Assembly (NCBI GenBank): GCA_964436125.1
Contig: CAYTBT010000021.1
Span: forward strand, 1 to 52,912
Reading direction: 5' to 3'
Source: CAYRFF01 sp964436125
GTDB taxonomy: Bacteria > Bacteroidota > Bacteroidia > Chitinophagales > Saprospiraceae
Length of the DNA: 52,912 nucleotides
The notes below the pieces were generated by a model, which ran no database searches, was not told where the DNA came from, and was given only the letters and a program-made list of their open reading frames with translations. The translations under genes were made by a program, and so were the position numbers. Of this stretch, positions 1-7,016 are shown piece after piece. Numbering within the stretch: the first letter of the stretch is position 1; every line of letters begins with the position of its first letter.

Positions 1-160
1 CGCTGATATTAATAGGTCCCGGATTGAATTCATATTGAAATTGTCCTTGATTACAGGTTAAGGTGATATAAAAACAACCATCACCGGGAATTTGAGCTTG
101 CAATGGGAAGGAGAAACAGAAGAAAAATAAAAAAGCTATAAATGGAGCCTTAATATACAG
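1..160 (-). CDS. Partial gene: N-terminus of an exported protein (phase-off start?)
   Basis: Read on the minus strand, 160 to 1 is open and encodes a clear signal peptide: a charged start, a run of hydrophobic and aromatic residues, and a cleavage site like LQA-Q, followed by QIPGDGCFYITLTCNQG. The gene leaves the window at base 1. No ATG lies in this frame; the frame is closed upstream by TGA at about 208-206. An ATG at 209-207 is out of frame and meets TAA at 173-171. Between that ATG and the signal peptide lie two copies of an 8-bp repeat (179-194). A third copy would put the ATG in frame. The function of the mature protein is unknown. It could also start at a rare CTG or ATT codon. Confidence 0.6.
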   Translation of the reverse strand, partial: MYIKAPFIAFLFFFCFSFPLQAQIPGDGCFYITLTCNQGQFQYEFNPGPINIS

Positions 161-178
161 CTTCGTTTCTTTAACTAG

Positions 179-195
179 GTCCGTAAGTCCGTAAG
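179..195. repeat. 8-bp tandem repeat (GTCCGTAA, two copies) at a gene start
   Basis: Two perfect copies of GTCCGTAA plus one extra G. On the minus strand the unit reads TTACGGAC and has no stop codon in any register. It sits between the ATG at 209-207 and the signal-peptide codons, so gain or loss of one unit changes the reading frame. Confidence 0.75.
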
Positions 196-209
196 TTTTT
201 ATATCTCAT

Positions 210-595
210 GATTTTAATTATTAATATAATTGCTGTGAAAGGTATAATTTATTTATGACATTGGCAAATGTTTTATAAAAAAAAACAATTTTTATTTTTT
301 ACTTGTTTGGAAATATGAGAGGTCTCAGGAACAGAATTATAGGGGTGTGAACCTGTAAAGTGCTGCGCTGAGCCCTTCGATAAACTCAGGACAACACCTG
401 TTTAAGCGTCGTAAAGACGGTACGTTGTAAATTAAGTTCATTGTAATATTGCAATATTACGATGAAGAAAATTACCAGCCTCAACCTCAACCTTTATCAC
501 GCCTACGGCGGACTAGGTCGAGCTATCTCACTCAGTAAGCTGAGCTCGTAGTCTCGCCTTGAGACCTCAACCTTAGCCTTAGCCTTAGCCTTAGC
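210..595. other. Non-coding stretch with REP-like palindromes and hexamer repeats
   Basis: No gene seen. It holds CTGAG (368-372) opposite CTCAG (385-389) around the REP-like string CCCTTCGATAAACTCAGG. It also holds CGAGCT (519-524) opposite AGCTCG (543-548), enclosing CTCAG-TAAG-CTGAG (531-544), and GTCTC-GCCTT-GAGAC (551-565). It ends in hexamer repeats: CCTCAA twice near 479-490 and CCTTAG four times at 571-594, which touch the stop of the next minus-strand gene. Confidence 0.6.
571..594. repeat. Hexanucleotide tandem repeat (CCTTAG)4
   Basis: Four perfect CCTTAG units directly downstream of the 2OG oxygenase stop codon. Related CCTCAA units lie at 479-490 and 565-570. A looser CTCAAG run follows the stop of the C1B peptidase at about 6972-6996, so such repeats recur at minus-strand gene ends here. 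Confidence 0.85.
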
Positions 596-1429
596 TTATC
601 TCTTCCTGTTCTTCCACGCCCTGAGGAGAATGGGCGGGCAGATGTCCTGCATGAAGGAAACAACCGAGTTATAGGTTTTCATCTTCCCGGAATCACTGCC
701 TTTTCTCGCGACAAATTTTGTATTAATCCGCGATTCTTTTCCCTGCACAACTTCTTCAGCCGGACGTCCCTTAGTGTAATAGTAGAAGGCCATAGACTTC
801 CTGCTCCGGTCCGGTGGACAAGTCAATTTATCCGGATGACCGTGATAAGAGAAATCCGTTGTTGAGAACAATGCCATTCTGTTAAATAGTGGTAACATCT
901 TGGTCACGCAGCCTTTCATTTCAGTATCCCATAGCTCAAAGTGGCCGCCATAACTTTCATCCCAGTCTTCATTGAGATAGACGAGGACATTGAGTCTTCT
1001 GTCTAGTCCCGTCATTCTGTGCTTGTTGAAATCAGCGTGGATTTTCAAGAAGCCACCGGGTTTAATCTGATGAAATCCACCGCCTTCAAAGTATGGATCC
1101 GGCATGAGATTGGGGATGCCGGTCAGTGCGCTCAGAAACTCGAGAAATGGCTGCGAATTGAGAAAATGCGCAAATTCCGTTGCCTGAGGACCAAATTTAT
1201 ATTCTCCGCGACTTGCAAGCTTAACTTCATTGGGATTCTCAAATTTTATGTCCTTTTTGTCTCCTAATTCAGGAAATTCAGCGAGTACTTTCTTGAGTTC
1301 AACTTCGTTGAAAAAGTCGTCAAAGTACATATTTGGGAATGGTGGATTATTTAGATATTCTGCGTTTTTCTCCTTACCCAATTGTATTAATTCATCATAA
1401 CTGAGGTCCAGGAATTTACTTCTATTCAT
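596..1429 (-). CDS. 2OG-Fe(II) oxygenase (prolyl-hydroxylase-like)
   Basis: 277 residues with the double-stranded beta-helix core of Fe(II)/2-oxoglutarate dioxygenases. Residues 129-133 (KIHAD) give the H-x-D metal pair (H131, D133). The distal histidine lies in YHGHP (195-199), and an arginine that can bind 2-oxoglutarate lies in RSRKS (208-212). NVLVYLN and GGHFELWD are typical strands of the prolyl 4-hydroxylase-like superfamily (2OG-FeII_Oxy_3). There is no signal peptide, so it should be cytoplasmic. The substrate cannot be read from sequence; members hydroxylate proline in proteins or act in small-molecule or glycan pathways. It stands alone, divergent from selU. The ATG at 1429 is the only sensible start. 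Confidence 0.85.
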   Translation of the reverse strand: MNRSKFLDLSYDELIQLGKEKNAEYLNNPPFPNMYFDDFFNEVELKKVLAEFPELGDKKDIKFENPNEVKLASRGEYKFGPQATEFAHFLNSQPFLEFLSALTGIPNLMPDPYFEGGGFHQIKPGGFLKIHADFNKHRMTGLDRRLNVLVYLNEDWDESYGGHFELWDTEMKGCVTKMLPLFNRMALFSTTDFSYHGHPDKLTCPPDRSRKSMAFYYYTKGRPAEEVVQGKESRINTKFVARKGSDSGKMKTYNSVVSFMQDICPPILLRAWKNRKR

Positions 1430-1588
1430 TGTGTCAATTATCTAGTGTAGGAATATGTTTTTGCTTATTTGCCTAAGCTATAAAAGTTGGCTGCCAAGGT
1501 AATCAGATTTTTTCAATTCTGCTAATTCAATCTACCGGAAATCAGGAGTCTTGCGCCTTTTTGAAGCTATCTTAATTGGTGAAACTTT

Positions 1589-1620
1589 ATTGAGATGCAC
1601 GAGAAAAATTCATACCTTTG
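1589..1620 (+). promoter_or_regulatory. Candidate sigma-A promoter of selU-selD
   Basis: ATTG at 1589-1592, 20 bases, then TACCTTTG at 1613-1620, a full match to the Bacteroidota -7 element TAnnTTTG. The start codon at 1625 is only five bases past the element, so the transcript would be leaderless or nearly so. Confidence 0.6.
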
Positions 1621-1624
1621 CAGC

Positions 1625-2677
1625 ATGAAAGCCATAGAAATAGACGATTTTATAGCATTAGCAGAAGATTATCTTGTCCTAGATGTGCGTAGTCCCTCGG
1701 AGTATGAGCATGCGCATATTCCCGGTGCAATTTCGCTTCCATTATTTGACGATGAAGAGCGGAAGGTGGTCGGCACAACCTATAAGAAGCAGAGTAGGGA
1801 AGCCGCCATAAAGATTGGCTTGGACTATTTCGGACCCAAGATGCGGGAAATGGTGAATACCGTCGAGAAACGATTGCATGAAAGAGATTCTAAGACGGTG
1901 CTCGTGCATTGCTGGCGCGGTGGGATGCGGAGTGCGGCGATTGCCTGGCTCCTCGACCTCTATGGCTTTAAAGTTTTTACCTTGAAGGGCGGTTATAAAA
2001 GCTTCAGGAATTGGGTTTTACAACAATTTGAAGCGCCGCATAATCTCCGGATTTTGAGTGGATTTACGGGAAGTGGCAAGACGGAAATTTTGCACGCACT
2101 GGCTGAGCGCAATGAACCCATTCTCGATCTTGAAGGCATAGCCGGTCATAGAGGATCGGCATTCGGTGCACTGGGTTTACCGCCTCAGCCCGGTATTCAG
2201 CACTTTGAGAATATGCTCGCTATGAAATTATATAAGCTTACGCAAATGTATGGCGATAAGCCTATATGGGTGGAGAGTGAAAGCAACCGCATAGGGCAAG
2301 TGAATATCAATTATCTCTTTTTCAATCAGATGAAAGCAGCAGAGCGGGTTCATATTGAAGTATCACTGGAGGAACGGGTAAAAAAGGTTGTTGAGGAATA
2401 CGGAAACTTCGATAAGGAAAAGCTCAAGGCGGCGGTAAAGCGCATACAGAAGCGACTCGGCGGCCTTCAGACTAAGAATACCTTGAAATATCTCGATGAA
2501 GGAGACATTGCAAGCGCATTTGAGATTCTTATTTCTTACTACGATAAATACTATCGGAAAAGTACCTTGTTCCAAGAACCAATTGCTGAAATTGAACTTC
2601 CCAATACCGATGCTGCTGCCAATGCTGATATTTTAATTGAGAAAATGAAGGAATTACATGTCGGAGAAACATATTAA
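1625..2677 (+). CDS. selU: tRNA 2-selenouridine synthase
   Basis: 350 residues. SelU (MnmH/YbbB) replaces sulfur by selenium in 2-thiouridine at the wobble base of Lys, Glu and Gln tRNAs, using selenophosphate and passing through a geranylated intermediate. An N-terminal rhodanese domain (about 1-130) carries the catalytic cysteine in HCWRGGMRS (Cys96). A P-loop, GFTGSGKT (146-153), opens the C-terminal domain. I chose ATG 1625 because the rhodanese domain begins there and a -7 promoter element lies just upstream; an ATG at 1595 would place that element inside the gene. The stop overlaps selD by 20 bases, so the two are probably translationally coupled. Confidence 0.93.
   Translation: MKAIEIDDFIALAEDYLVLDVRSPSEYEHAHIPGAISLPLFDDEERKVVGTTYKKQSREAAIKIGLDYFGPKMREMVNTVEKRLHERDSKTVLVHCWRGGMRSAAIAWLLDLYGFKVFTLKGGYKSFRNWVLQQFEAPHNLRILSGFTGSGKTEILHALAERNEPILDLEGIAGHRGSAFGALGLPPQPGIQHFENMLAMKLYKLTQMYGDKPIWVESESNRIGQVNINYLFFNQMKAAERVHIEVSLEERVKKVVEEYGNFDKEKLKAAVKRIQKRLGGLQTKNTLKYLDEGDIASAFEILISYYDKYYRKSTLFQEPIAEIELPNTDAAANADILIEKMKELHVGETY
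2235..2246 (+). repeat. AGCTTnCGCAAA word (A variant) in selU
   Basis: AGCTTACGCAAA followed by TG. The codons are AAG CTT ACG CAA ATG (K-L-T-Q-M), one of three sense reading frames used by this word in the window. Confidence 0.8.
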
Positions 2678-3719
2678 ACTTACCAAATACGCTCACGGAG
2701 CAGGTTGCGGTTGTAAGATTGCCCCGCAAGTACTCGATGAAATACTGAAAAGTGATACTACGGTTGATAAAAATGAATTTAAGAACTTACTTGTGGGGAA
2801 TTCCGCCAGTGATGATGCAGCAGTTTATCAACTGAATGATGAAGAGGCTCTCATTGCAACCACGGATTTTTTTACACCGATTGTCGATGACCCCTTTACC
2901 TTCGGTAAAGTTGCAGCCGCCAATGCAATAAGCGATGTCTATGCAATGGGCGGTACTCCGCTGATGTCTCTGGCAATACTCGGCTGGCCGATAGAAAAAC
3001 TGCCTATCGAAGCTGCCAATGATGTGATGCGTGGTGCCAGGGAAATCTGTGCGCAAGCTCATATCCCACTTGCAGGTGGACACAGCATCGATACACCTGA
3101 ACCCATATTCGGCTTATCGGTGAACGGTAAAGTTGCAGTAAAACATCTCAAACAGAACAATCAAGCACAAGCAGGAGACTTGCTTTTCCTCACTAAGCCA
3201 ATAGGCGTCGGCGTATTTGCGACAGCGGCCAAAAGAGATGTGATTGAAGAGGAAGACTTGCAATTATTATATGCCCAACTCGTCAAATTAAACGATATCG
3301 GCACCGCGCTGGGGGAAATCCATGCAGTAAATGCAATGACCGATGTGACGGGATTCGGACTCGCCGGACACCTGATTGAAATGGCGGAAAATTCCGGTTT
3401 GTCCGCTGAAATTAAATATGCACAGGTGCCGAAGTTGCCGGGAATTGAAAGATATCTCTCACAGAATGTTATTCCCGATGCGACATATAGGAACTGGAAA
3501 GGATACGGCGATAAGGTAAAGCTGGAATCCGGTGTAAATATGATGGAAGCCTTTCAATTATTGCCCGACCCACAGACCAATGGCGGCCTTTTAATTGCTG
3601 TTGCTGCTGAAGGGGTGGAGGAGGTTCAAGCTGTATTAGGAGACGGTGGATGTGCAGATTTCCTCCGACCGATAGGACGGATAGCTGAGAAAGGGGAGAA
3701 GGTGCTGGTGGTGAAATGA
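2658..3719 (+). CDS. selD: Selenide, water dikinase (selenophosphate synthase)
   Basis: 353 residues, full length. SelD makes selenophosphate from selenide and ATP. The N-terminus shows GAGCGCK with Cys17 and Lys20 at the same positions as in E. coli SelD, so this is the cysteine form. SDDAAVY and ATTDFFTPIVDDP give the aspartates that bind metal and ATP, and the C-terminal AIR-synthase-like half has DPQTNGG. It overlaps selU, the selenophosphate user. No selA, selB or tRNA-Sec is seen nearby, so tRNA selenouridine is the likely use. A diverged second copy of its last 235 bases lies at 5294-5526. Confidence 0.96.
   Translation: MSEKHIKLTKYAHGAGCGCKIAPQVLDEILKSDTTVDKNEFKNLLVGNSASDDAAVYQLNDEEALIATTDFFTPIVDDPFTFGKVAAANAISDVYAMGGTPLMSLAILGWPIEKLPIEAANDVMRGAREICAQAHIPLAGGHSIDTPEPIFGLSVNGKVAVKHLKQNNQAQAGDLLFLTKPIGVGVFATAAKRDVIEEEDLQLLYAQLVKLNDIGTALGEIHAVNAMTDVTGFGLAGHLIEMAENSGLSAEIKYAQVPKLPGIERYLSQNVIPDATYRNWKGYGDKVKLESGVNMMEAFQLLPDPQTNGGLLIAVAAEGVEEVQAVLGDGGCADFLRPIGRIAEKGEKVLVVK
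3485..3719 (+). repeat. Direct repeat, copy 1 (intact selD 3' end)
   Basis: This segment matches 5294-5526 with 16 substitutions and one 2-base deletion by my hand alignment (about 93% identical). Similarity stops at the stop codon. The pair brackets a 1.57-kb AT-rich stretch. Confidence 0.9.
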
Positions 3720-3865
3720 TGGTATTCTATTACTAAAATTGGTTCATAAGCATAGCTAAAATTCCTCTTTTTTGCTTTGGTTGAGGGCAAGCCCTTTACT
3801 TATTAAGTTATTTTATCAGCTTTTTGAAATATGACAGTATCATGACAAATAAGATTGTGTGTGTG

Positions 3866-3873
3866 TAGATTTG
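3866..3873 (+). promoter_or_regulatory. Possible -7 element before the islet lipoprotein
   Basis: TAGATTTG fits TAnnTTTG and lies 85 bases before the lipoprotein ATG. I see no convincing TTTG element at the right distance upstream, so this is a weak call. Confidence 0.3.
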
Positions 3874-3958
3874 CAGTTGTACCTTCCTTCAAAGATGCAG
3901 TAGACATTCTGAACACTGCATGAACAAAAAGTAGGAGTTATTTAAAAAAATTATAATC

Positions 3959-4849
3959 ATGAAAAAGTTATATTTTCTTACATTATTAGGAATAATTATT
4001 TTATCTTGTACAAAAGAAGATAGACAAATTGTTAACGCCAGTGATTCTTCATCTGAATTTAGAAGTTTAGATGAAATCAAAATCCGAGTTGATGGTAAGG
4101 CCTATAATACCTTGAATTTCGGGGAACTTCACAATAAAGTAATTGAAAATTGTTTCCCTAGCTTATCTGATACATCAGACTTGTCACAAACTCTATCAAC
4201 AATTATATTGAATTACATCAATACTAAACCAACAAACAAATATAACAATGTGCTTTTGAATTATTGTACATCTCAAGATCTTGACATAGTAGGCCATCTT
4301 TCAACTCCTGAATGTAATGCAATTGATAATTTAATTGATACACTATATTTAACTTTGTTATCCATGGATTTTATTAATCAAAAAGAGTTTGAATTATTAA
4401 ATGACTTTAAAGCGGATATATTTGACTCAACAATGAATGCAACAACTATTCAATCAAAATACATAGCAGGTTATAATAAATTATATTCAACAAATATTAA
4501 TGGTAAAAATGATTCAAGTCTAGGGCAAATAATAGTTGGTTCTTCTATTGGACTAATCTCACATAGTAAGGATTTATGGATTAATTGGGACTATGATGCC
4601 AATCCACATTACTTTCTCAATACCAACGGAGCTATTGATTCTGTGACTACTAATGTTGATAATTTCCCTATATTAGCTGATATGGTTGGAGGTTTGTTAA
4701 ATACTTATGTTTGGATATTTCAAAATGCAGACCGTATAGAAAATGGTGAAGATGTAGGAGGAGAACTTCTTGAAATTATGGTTGGTGGTACAATCAAATC
4801 GTCATTAAGTGCCGGAATTGTTAGAGCTATTGGAGGCGGGGCACAGTAA
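3959..4849 (+). CDS. Putative lipoprotein of unknown function
   Basis: 296 residues. The N-terminus has a lipoprotein signal with lipobox ILSC (Cys17), so the protein should be lipid-anchored on the envelope; +2 Thr and Lys-Glu-Asp follow. The rest is mostly helical, rich in Asn, Asp, Leu and Thr, with scattered cysteines. The C-terminus is glycine-rich (EIMVGGTIKSSLSAGIV then IGGGAQ). I do not recognise a family. The gene is clearly more AT-rich than its neighbours and uses many AT-ending codons. It sits between two copies of the selD 3' end together with a small membrane protein 21 bases downstream, which suggests lateral transfer. A toxin-immunity or colonisation role is possible but unsupported. 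Confidence 0.75.
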   Translation: MKKLYFLTLLGIIILSCTKEDRQIVNASDSSSEFRSLDEIKIRVDGKAYNTLNFGELHNKVIENCFPSLSDTSDLSQTLSTIILNYINTKPTNKYNNVLLNYCTSQDLDIVGHLSTPECNAIDNLIDTLYLTLLSMDFINQKEFELLNDFKADIFDSTMNATTIQSKYIAGYNKLYSTNINGKNDSSLGQIIVGSSIGLISHSKDLWINWDYDANPHYFLNTNGAIDSVTTNVDNFPILADMVGGLLNTYVWIFQNADRIENGEDVGGELLEIMVGGTIKSSLSAGIVRAIGGGAQ

Positions 4850-4870
4850 TTTTTAAAAGAAATAAGGTCA

Positions 4871-5080
4871 ATGAAACAACATTTGATGCTAACATTTCTT
4901 AAGAGAATACTTTTATTACTGATATGCTTGATAGCACTTGAGCTAGTCTGGAATTTAATTTTCCATCAAACCCTTTTATATAAGCAAGTTCTTGCTTCAT
5001 TTTTTTTAAAAAACATTATAATTGCAGCGGGTATTAGTCTTGTTTTCTACCTTCAAGAGAGGGTTCATATTGAAAAATAG
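4871..5080 (+). CDS. Small two-helix membrane protein
   Basis: 69 residues with two hydrophobic segments (about 8-30 and 42-62) separated by a short polar stretch with K38, and a charged end (ERVHIEK). I recognise no family. It follows the AT-rich lipoprotein gene by 21 bases in the same direction and shares its composition, so the two are probably cotranscribed; a terminator-like hairpin follows at 5113-5134. A pairing of a surface lipoprotein with a small membrane partner is plausible, but the role is unknown. Confidence 0.6.
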   Translation: MKQHLMLTFLKRILLLLICLIALELVWNLIFHQTLLYKQVLASFFLKNIIIAAGISLVFYLQERVHIEK

Positions 5081-5112
5081 AGGAGCATTTAAATTATAAA
5101 TCGGAAGGAAGT

Positions 5113-5144
5113 AAAGGCGGTTAATCCCGCCTTTGCTGTCCTTT
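5113..5144 (+). terminator. Hairpin terminator after the islet gene pair
   Basis: AAAGGCGG (5113-5120), loop TTAATC, CCGCCTTT (5127-5134): a perfect 8-bp stem, then CCTTTT at 5139-5144. It lies 32 bases after the small membrane protein stop. Confidence 0.6.
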
Positions 5145-5293
5145 TACACCACCTAGCGTACGTCTCTCGTATTTGGCTGTTTTCTCAATGATTAACCGGA
5201 CTAAGGTCCACTAAAAAATAGTCGAAAAATTTATAAAAAAGTGGAATTGGCTCTTATCGCCTTCCTATTATTATCTTTTTTATCCGCTGATTA

Positions 5294-5526
5294 ATATAGA
5301 AACTGGAAAGGATACGGCGATAAGGTGAAGCTGGAAGCCGGTGTAAATATGATGGAAGCCTTCCAGCTCTTGCCCGACCCACACCAATGGCGGCCTTGTA
5401 ATTGCTGTTGCTGCTGAAGGTGTGGGGGAGGTTCAAGCTGTATTAGGAGACGGTGGATGTGCAGATTTCCTCCGGCCTATAGGACGGATAGCTGAAAAAG
5501 GGGAGAAGGTGCTGGTGGTGAAGTAG
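5294..5526 (+). pseudogene. selD 3'-end remnant (duplicate)
   Basis: Homologous to the last 78 codons of selD but without the first three quarters of the gene. A 2-base deletion (CCACAGACC becomes CCACACC) shifts the frame. Of the codon differences, ten are synonymous (for example TTT CAA TTA against TTC CAG CTC) and only three change an amino acid; the stop is TAG instead of TGA. That bias means most divergence arose while both versions were functional selD genes, not after this copy decayed. It fits replacement of the native 3' end by an incoming element, or recombination with a related strain. Confidence 0.9.
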
Positions 5527-5644
5527 CGGAATTGAGCACGGATTACGTATAAATCTAGTGCTTATTCAGAGAAAATCGTTTCCTGCATTTTATTTTTGGA
5601 AGACGACACTATAACTTTATGTGAAATAATCATTAGAATTTTTT

Positions 5645-6796
5645 ATGAGGAATATACTTGTACCTGCACTTTCGATAATTTTCTGCCTTATTTTCTTCAC
5701 GCAATCCCATGCGCAGTGGTCACATAGAACAATGATGCACGATGATATCGAGCGCGATTACTGGATTTATTTGCCGGAAGGCTATAACCCGGATAATCCT
5801 GCCTCATTACTGGTTACTTTACATGGAATGGGCGACAGCGCAAAGAATTTTAAAAATATCGGCTTTCAATCCATAGCCGATACCGCCAATATCATTCTAT
5901 TAGTCCCAAATGCCCTTGTTTTTCACTGTTTCATTCCTATTCTCGATGGTATGCGGACATGGAACTCTTACGCAGGTGCATTCGGTATTCATCCAAACAA
6001 AGGAGTAGATGATGTCGGCTTTTTAAATGCAATAGTTGATACTGCTTCCGCAAATTATGCGATTGATCCCTGTAGGATTTACATCTGCGGCTTTTCGATG
6101 GGTGGCTTTATGACAGAACGGATGGCACTTGTCTCCAATTCCAGGTTTGCAGCATTTGCCGTTGCAGCAGGTGCAATAGGTAGTTTAATGGAGCCACCGT
6201 TTCAACCTAGGAGAGCAGTGCCGGTAATCCATTTATGCGGAACCAATGACCTTAAAGTGGGAATTGAAGAGCCTTCTTTGCCCGGGTGGGGCACAGGCGT
6301 GGATTCTACACTGCGATTTTGGATTAAGAACAACTATTGTGATACAATTCCCATACGAGATACCTTATCGAGTTTAATTCAAGGACATAAAGTAGAAAGG
6401 ATAATTTATCCACATGGGGATGATGATGCTGATGTCGTTTTTTATAAGGTCGAGGGACTTGCACATGCCTGGTTAAAACCATTTTATAATAAAATGATAT
6501 GGCAATACCTCAGCAAGCATACACATTGTTCAAGTCCTACGAGTGTGGAAGCCGAAAAAGTTGATTATGAGCTGCATATTTTTCCTAATCCTGCAAGGGA
6601 TGTACTTACGATTTCTGCGGAGACAAAGTTCAATAAAGTACAGATTATTGATAATTTAGGCAGACTGATAAGGACGTATAAGGACACTTCGACAAATAAA
6701 TTCACATTGAATATCAATGAATTATTGCCAGGGAAATATTATGTGAAGATCTATGCTGAGGAGATGCTTGCCAGCAAGAAGTTTATTAAAATATAA
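5645..6796 (+). CDS. Secreted PHB-depolymerase/feruloyl-esterase-like hydrolase with T9SS signal
   Basis: 383 residues. A signal peptide (about 1-23, SHA-Q) precedes an alpha/beta-hydrolase domain of the LpqC/poly(3-hydroxybutyrate) depolymerase type. Landmarks are VTLHGMGD (oxyanion region), the nucleophile elbow GFSMGG with Ser151, CGTNDLKVG with a likely acid Asp, and GLAHAW with the likely catalytic His. The last 80 residues (from ELHIFPNPARDVLTIS to KKFIKI) are a type A T9SS sorting domain, so the enzyme should be exported and attached to the surface or released. The substrate is an ester of a polymer or plant compound; its identity is not readable. It is a single gene. Confidence 0.85.
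   Translation: MRNILVPALSIIFCLIFFTQSHAQWSHRTMMHDDIERDYWIYLPEGYNPDNPASLLVTLHGMGDSAKNFKNIGFQSIADTANIILLVPNALVFHCFIPILDGMRTWNSYAGAFGIHPNKGVDDVGFLNAIVDTASANYAIDPCRIYICGFSMGGFMTERMALVSNSRFAAFAVAAGAIGSLMEPPFQPRRAVPVIHLCGTNDLKVGIEEPSLPGWGTGVDSTLRFWIKNNYCDTIPIRDTLSSLIQGHKVERIIYPHGDDDADVVFYKVEGLAHAWLKPFYNKMIWQYLSKHTHCSSPTSVEAEKVDYELHIFPNPARDVLTISAETKFNKVQIIDNLGRLIRTYKDTSTNKFTLNINELLPGKYYVKIYAEEMLASKKFIKI
6043..6055 (+). repeat. Near-match to the AGCTTnCGCAAA word in the esterase
   Basis: TGCTTCCGCAAAT differs from AGCTTCCGCAAAT only in the first base. It is not counted among the 18 full matches. Confidence 0.4.
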
Positions 6797-7016
6797 GGAA
6801 TTGAGGATGTGGGCCGATATTGCTTGTAGATGTGAATGAATGAAGTTATAAAGAAAAGCTAAGCTTGAAGTACGAAGTGAGGAAAGATTGATGAGCCCTC
6901 TTGCGTATTAAAAGCTTCTTACTCATCACAGATTATCCGCGTCGTACTGAGTTTATCGCGTATTACGGATTCACTCAAGCTCAAGCTCAGCCTCAACTAT
7001 TTTATGATCAAATTCA

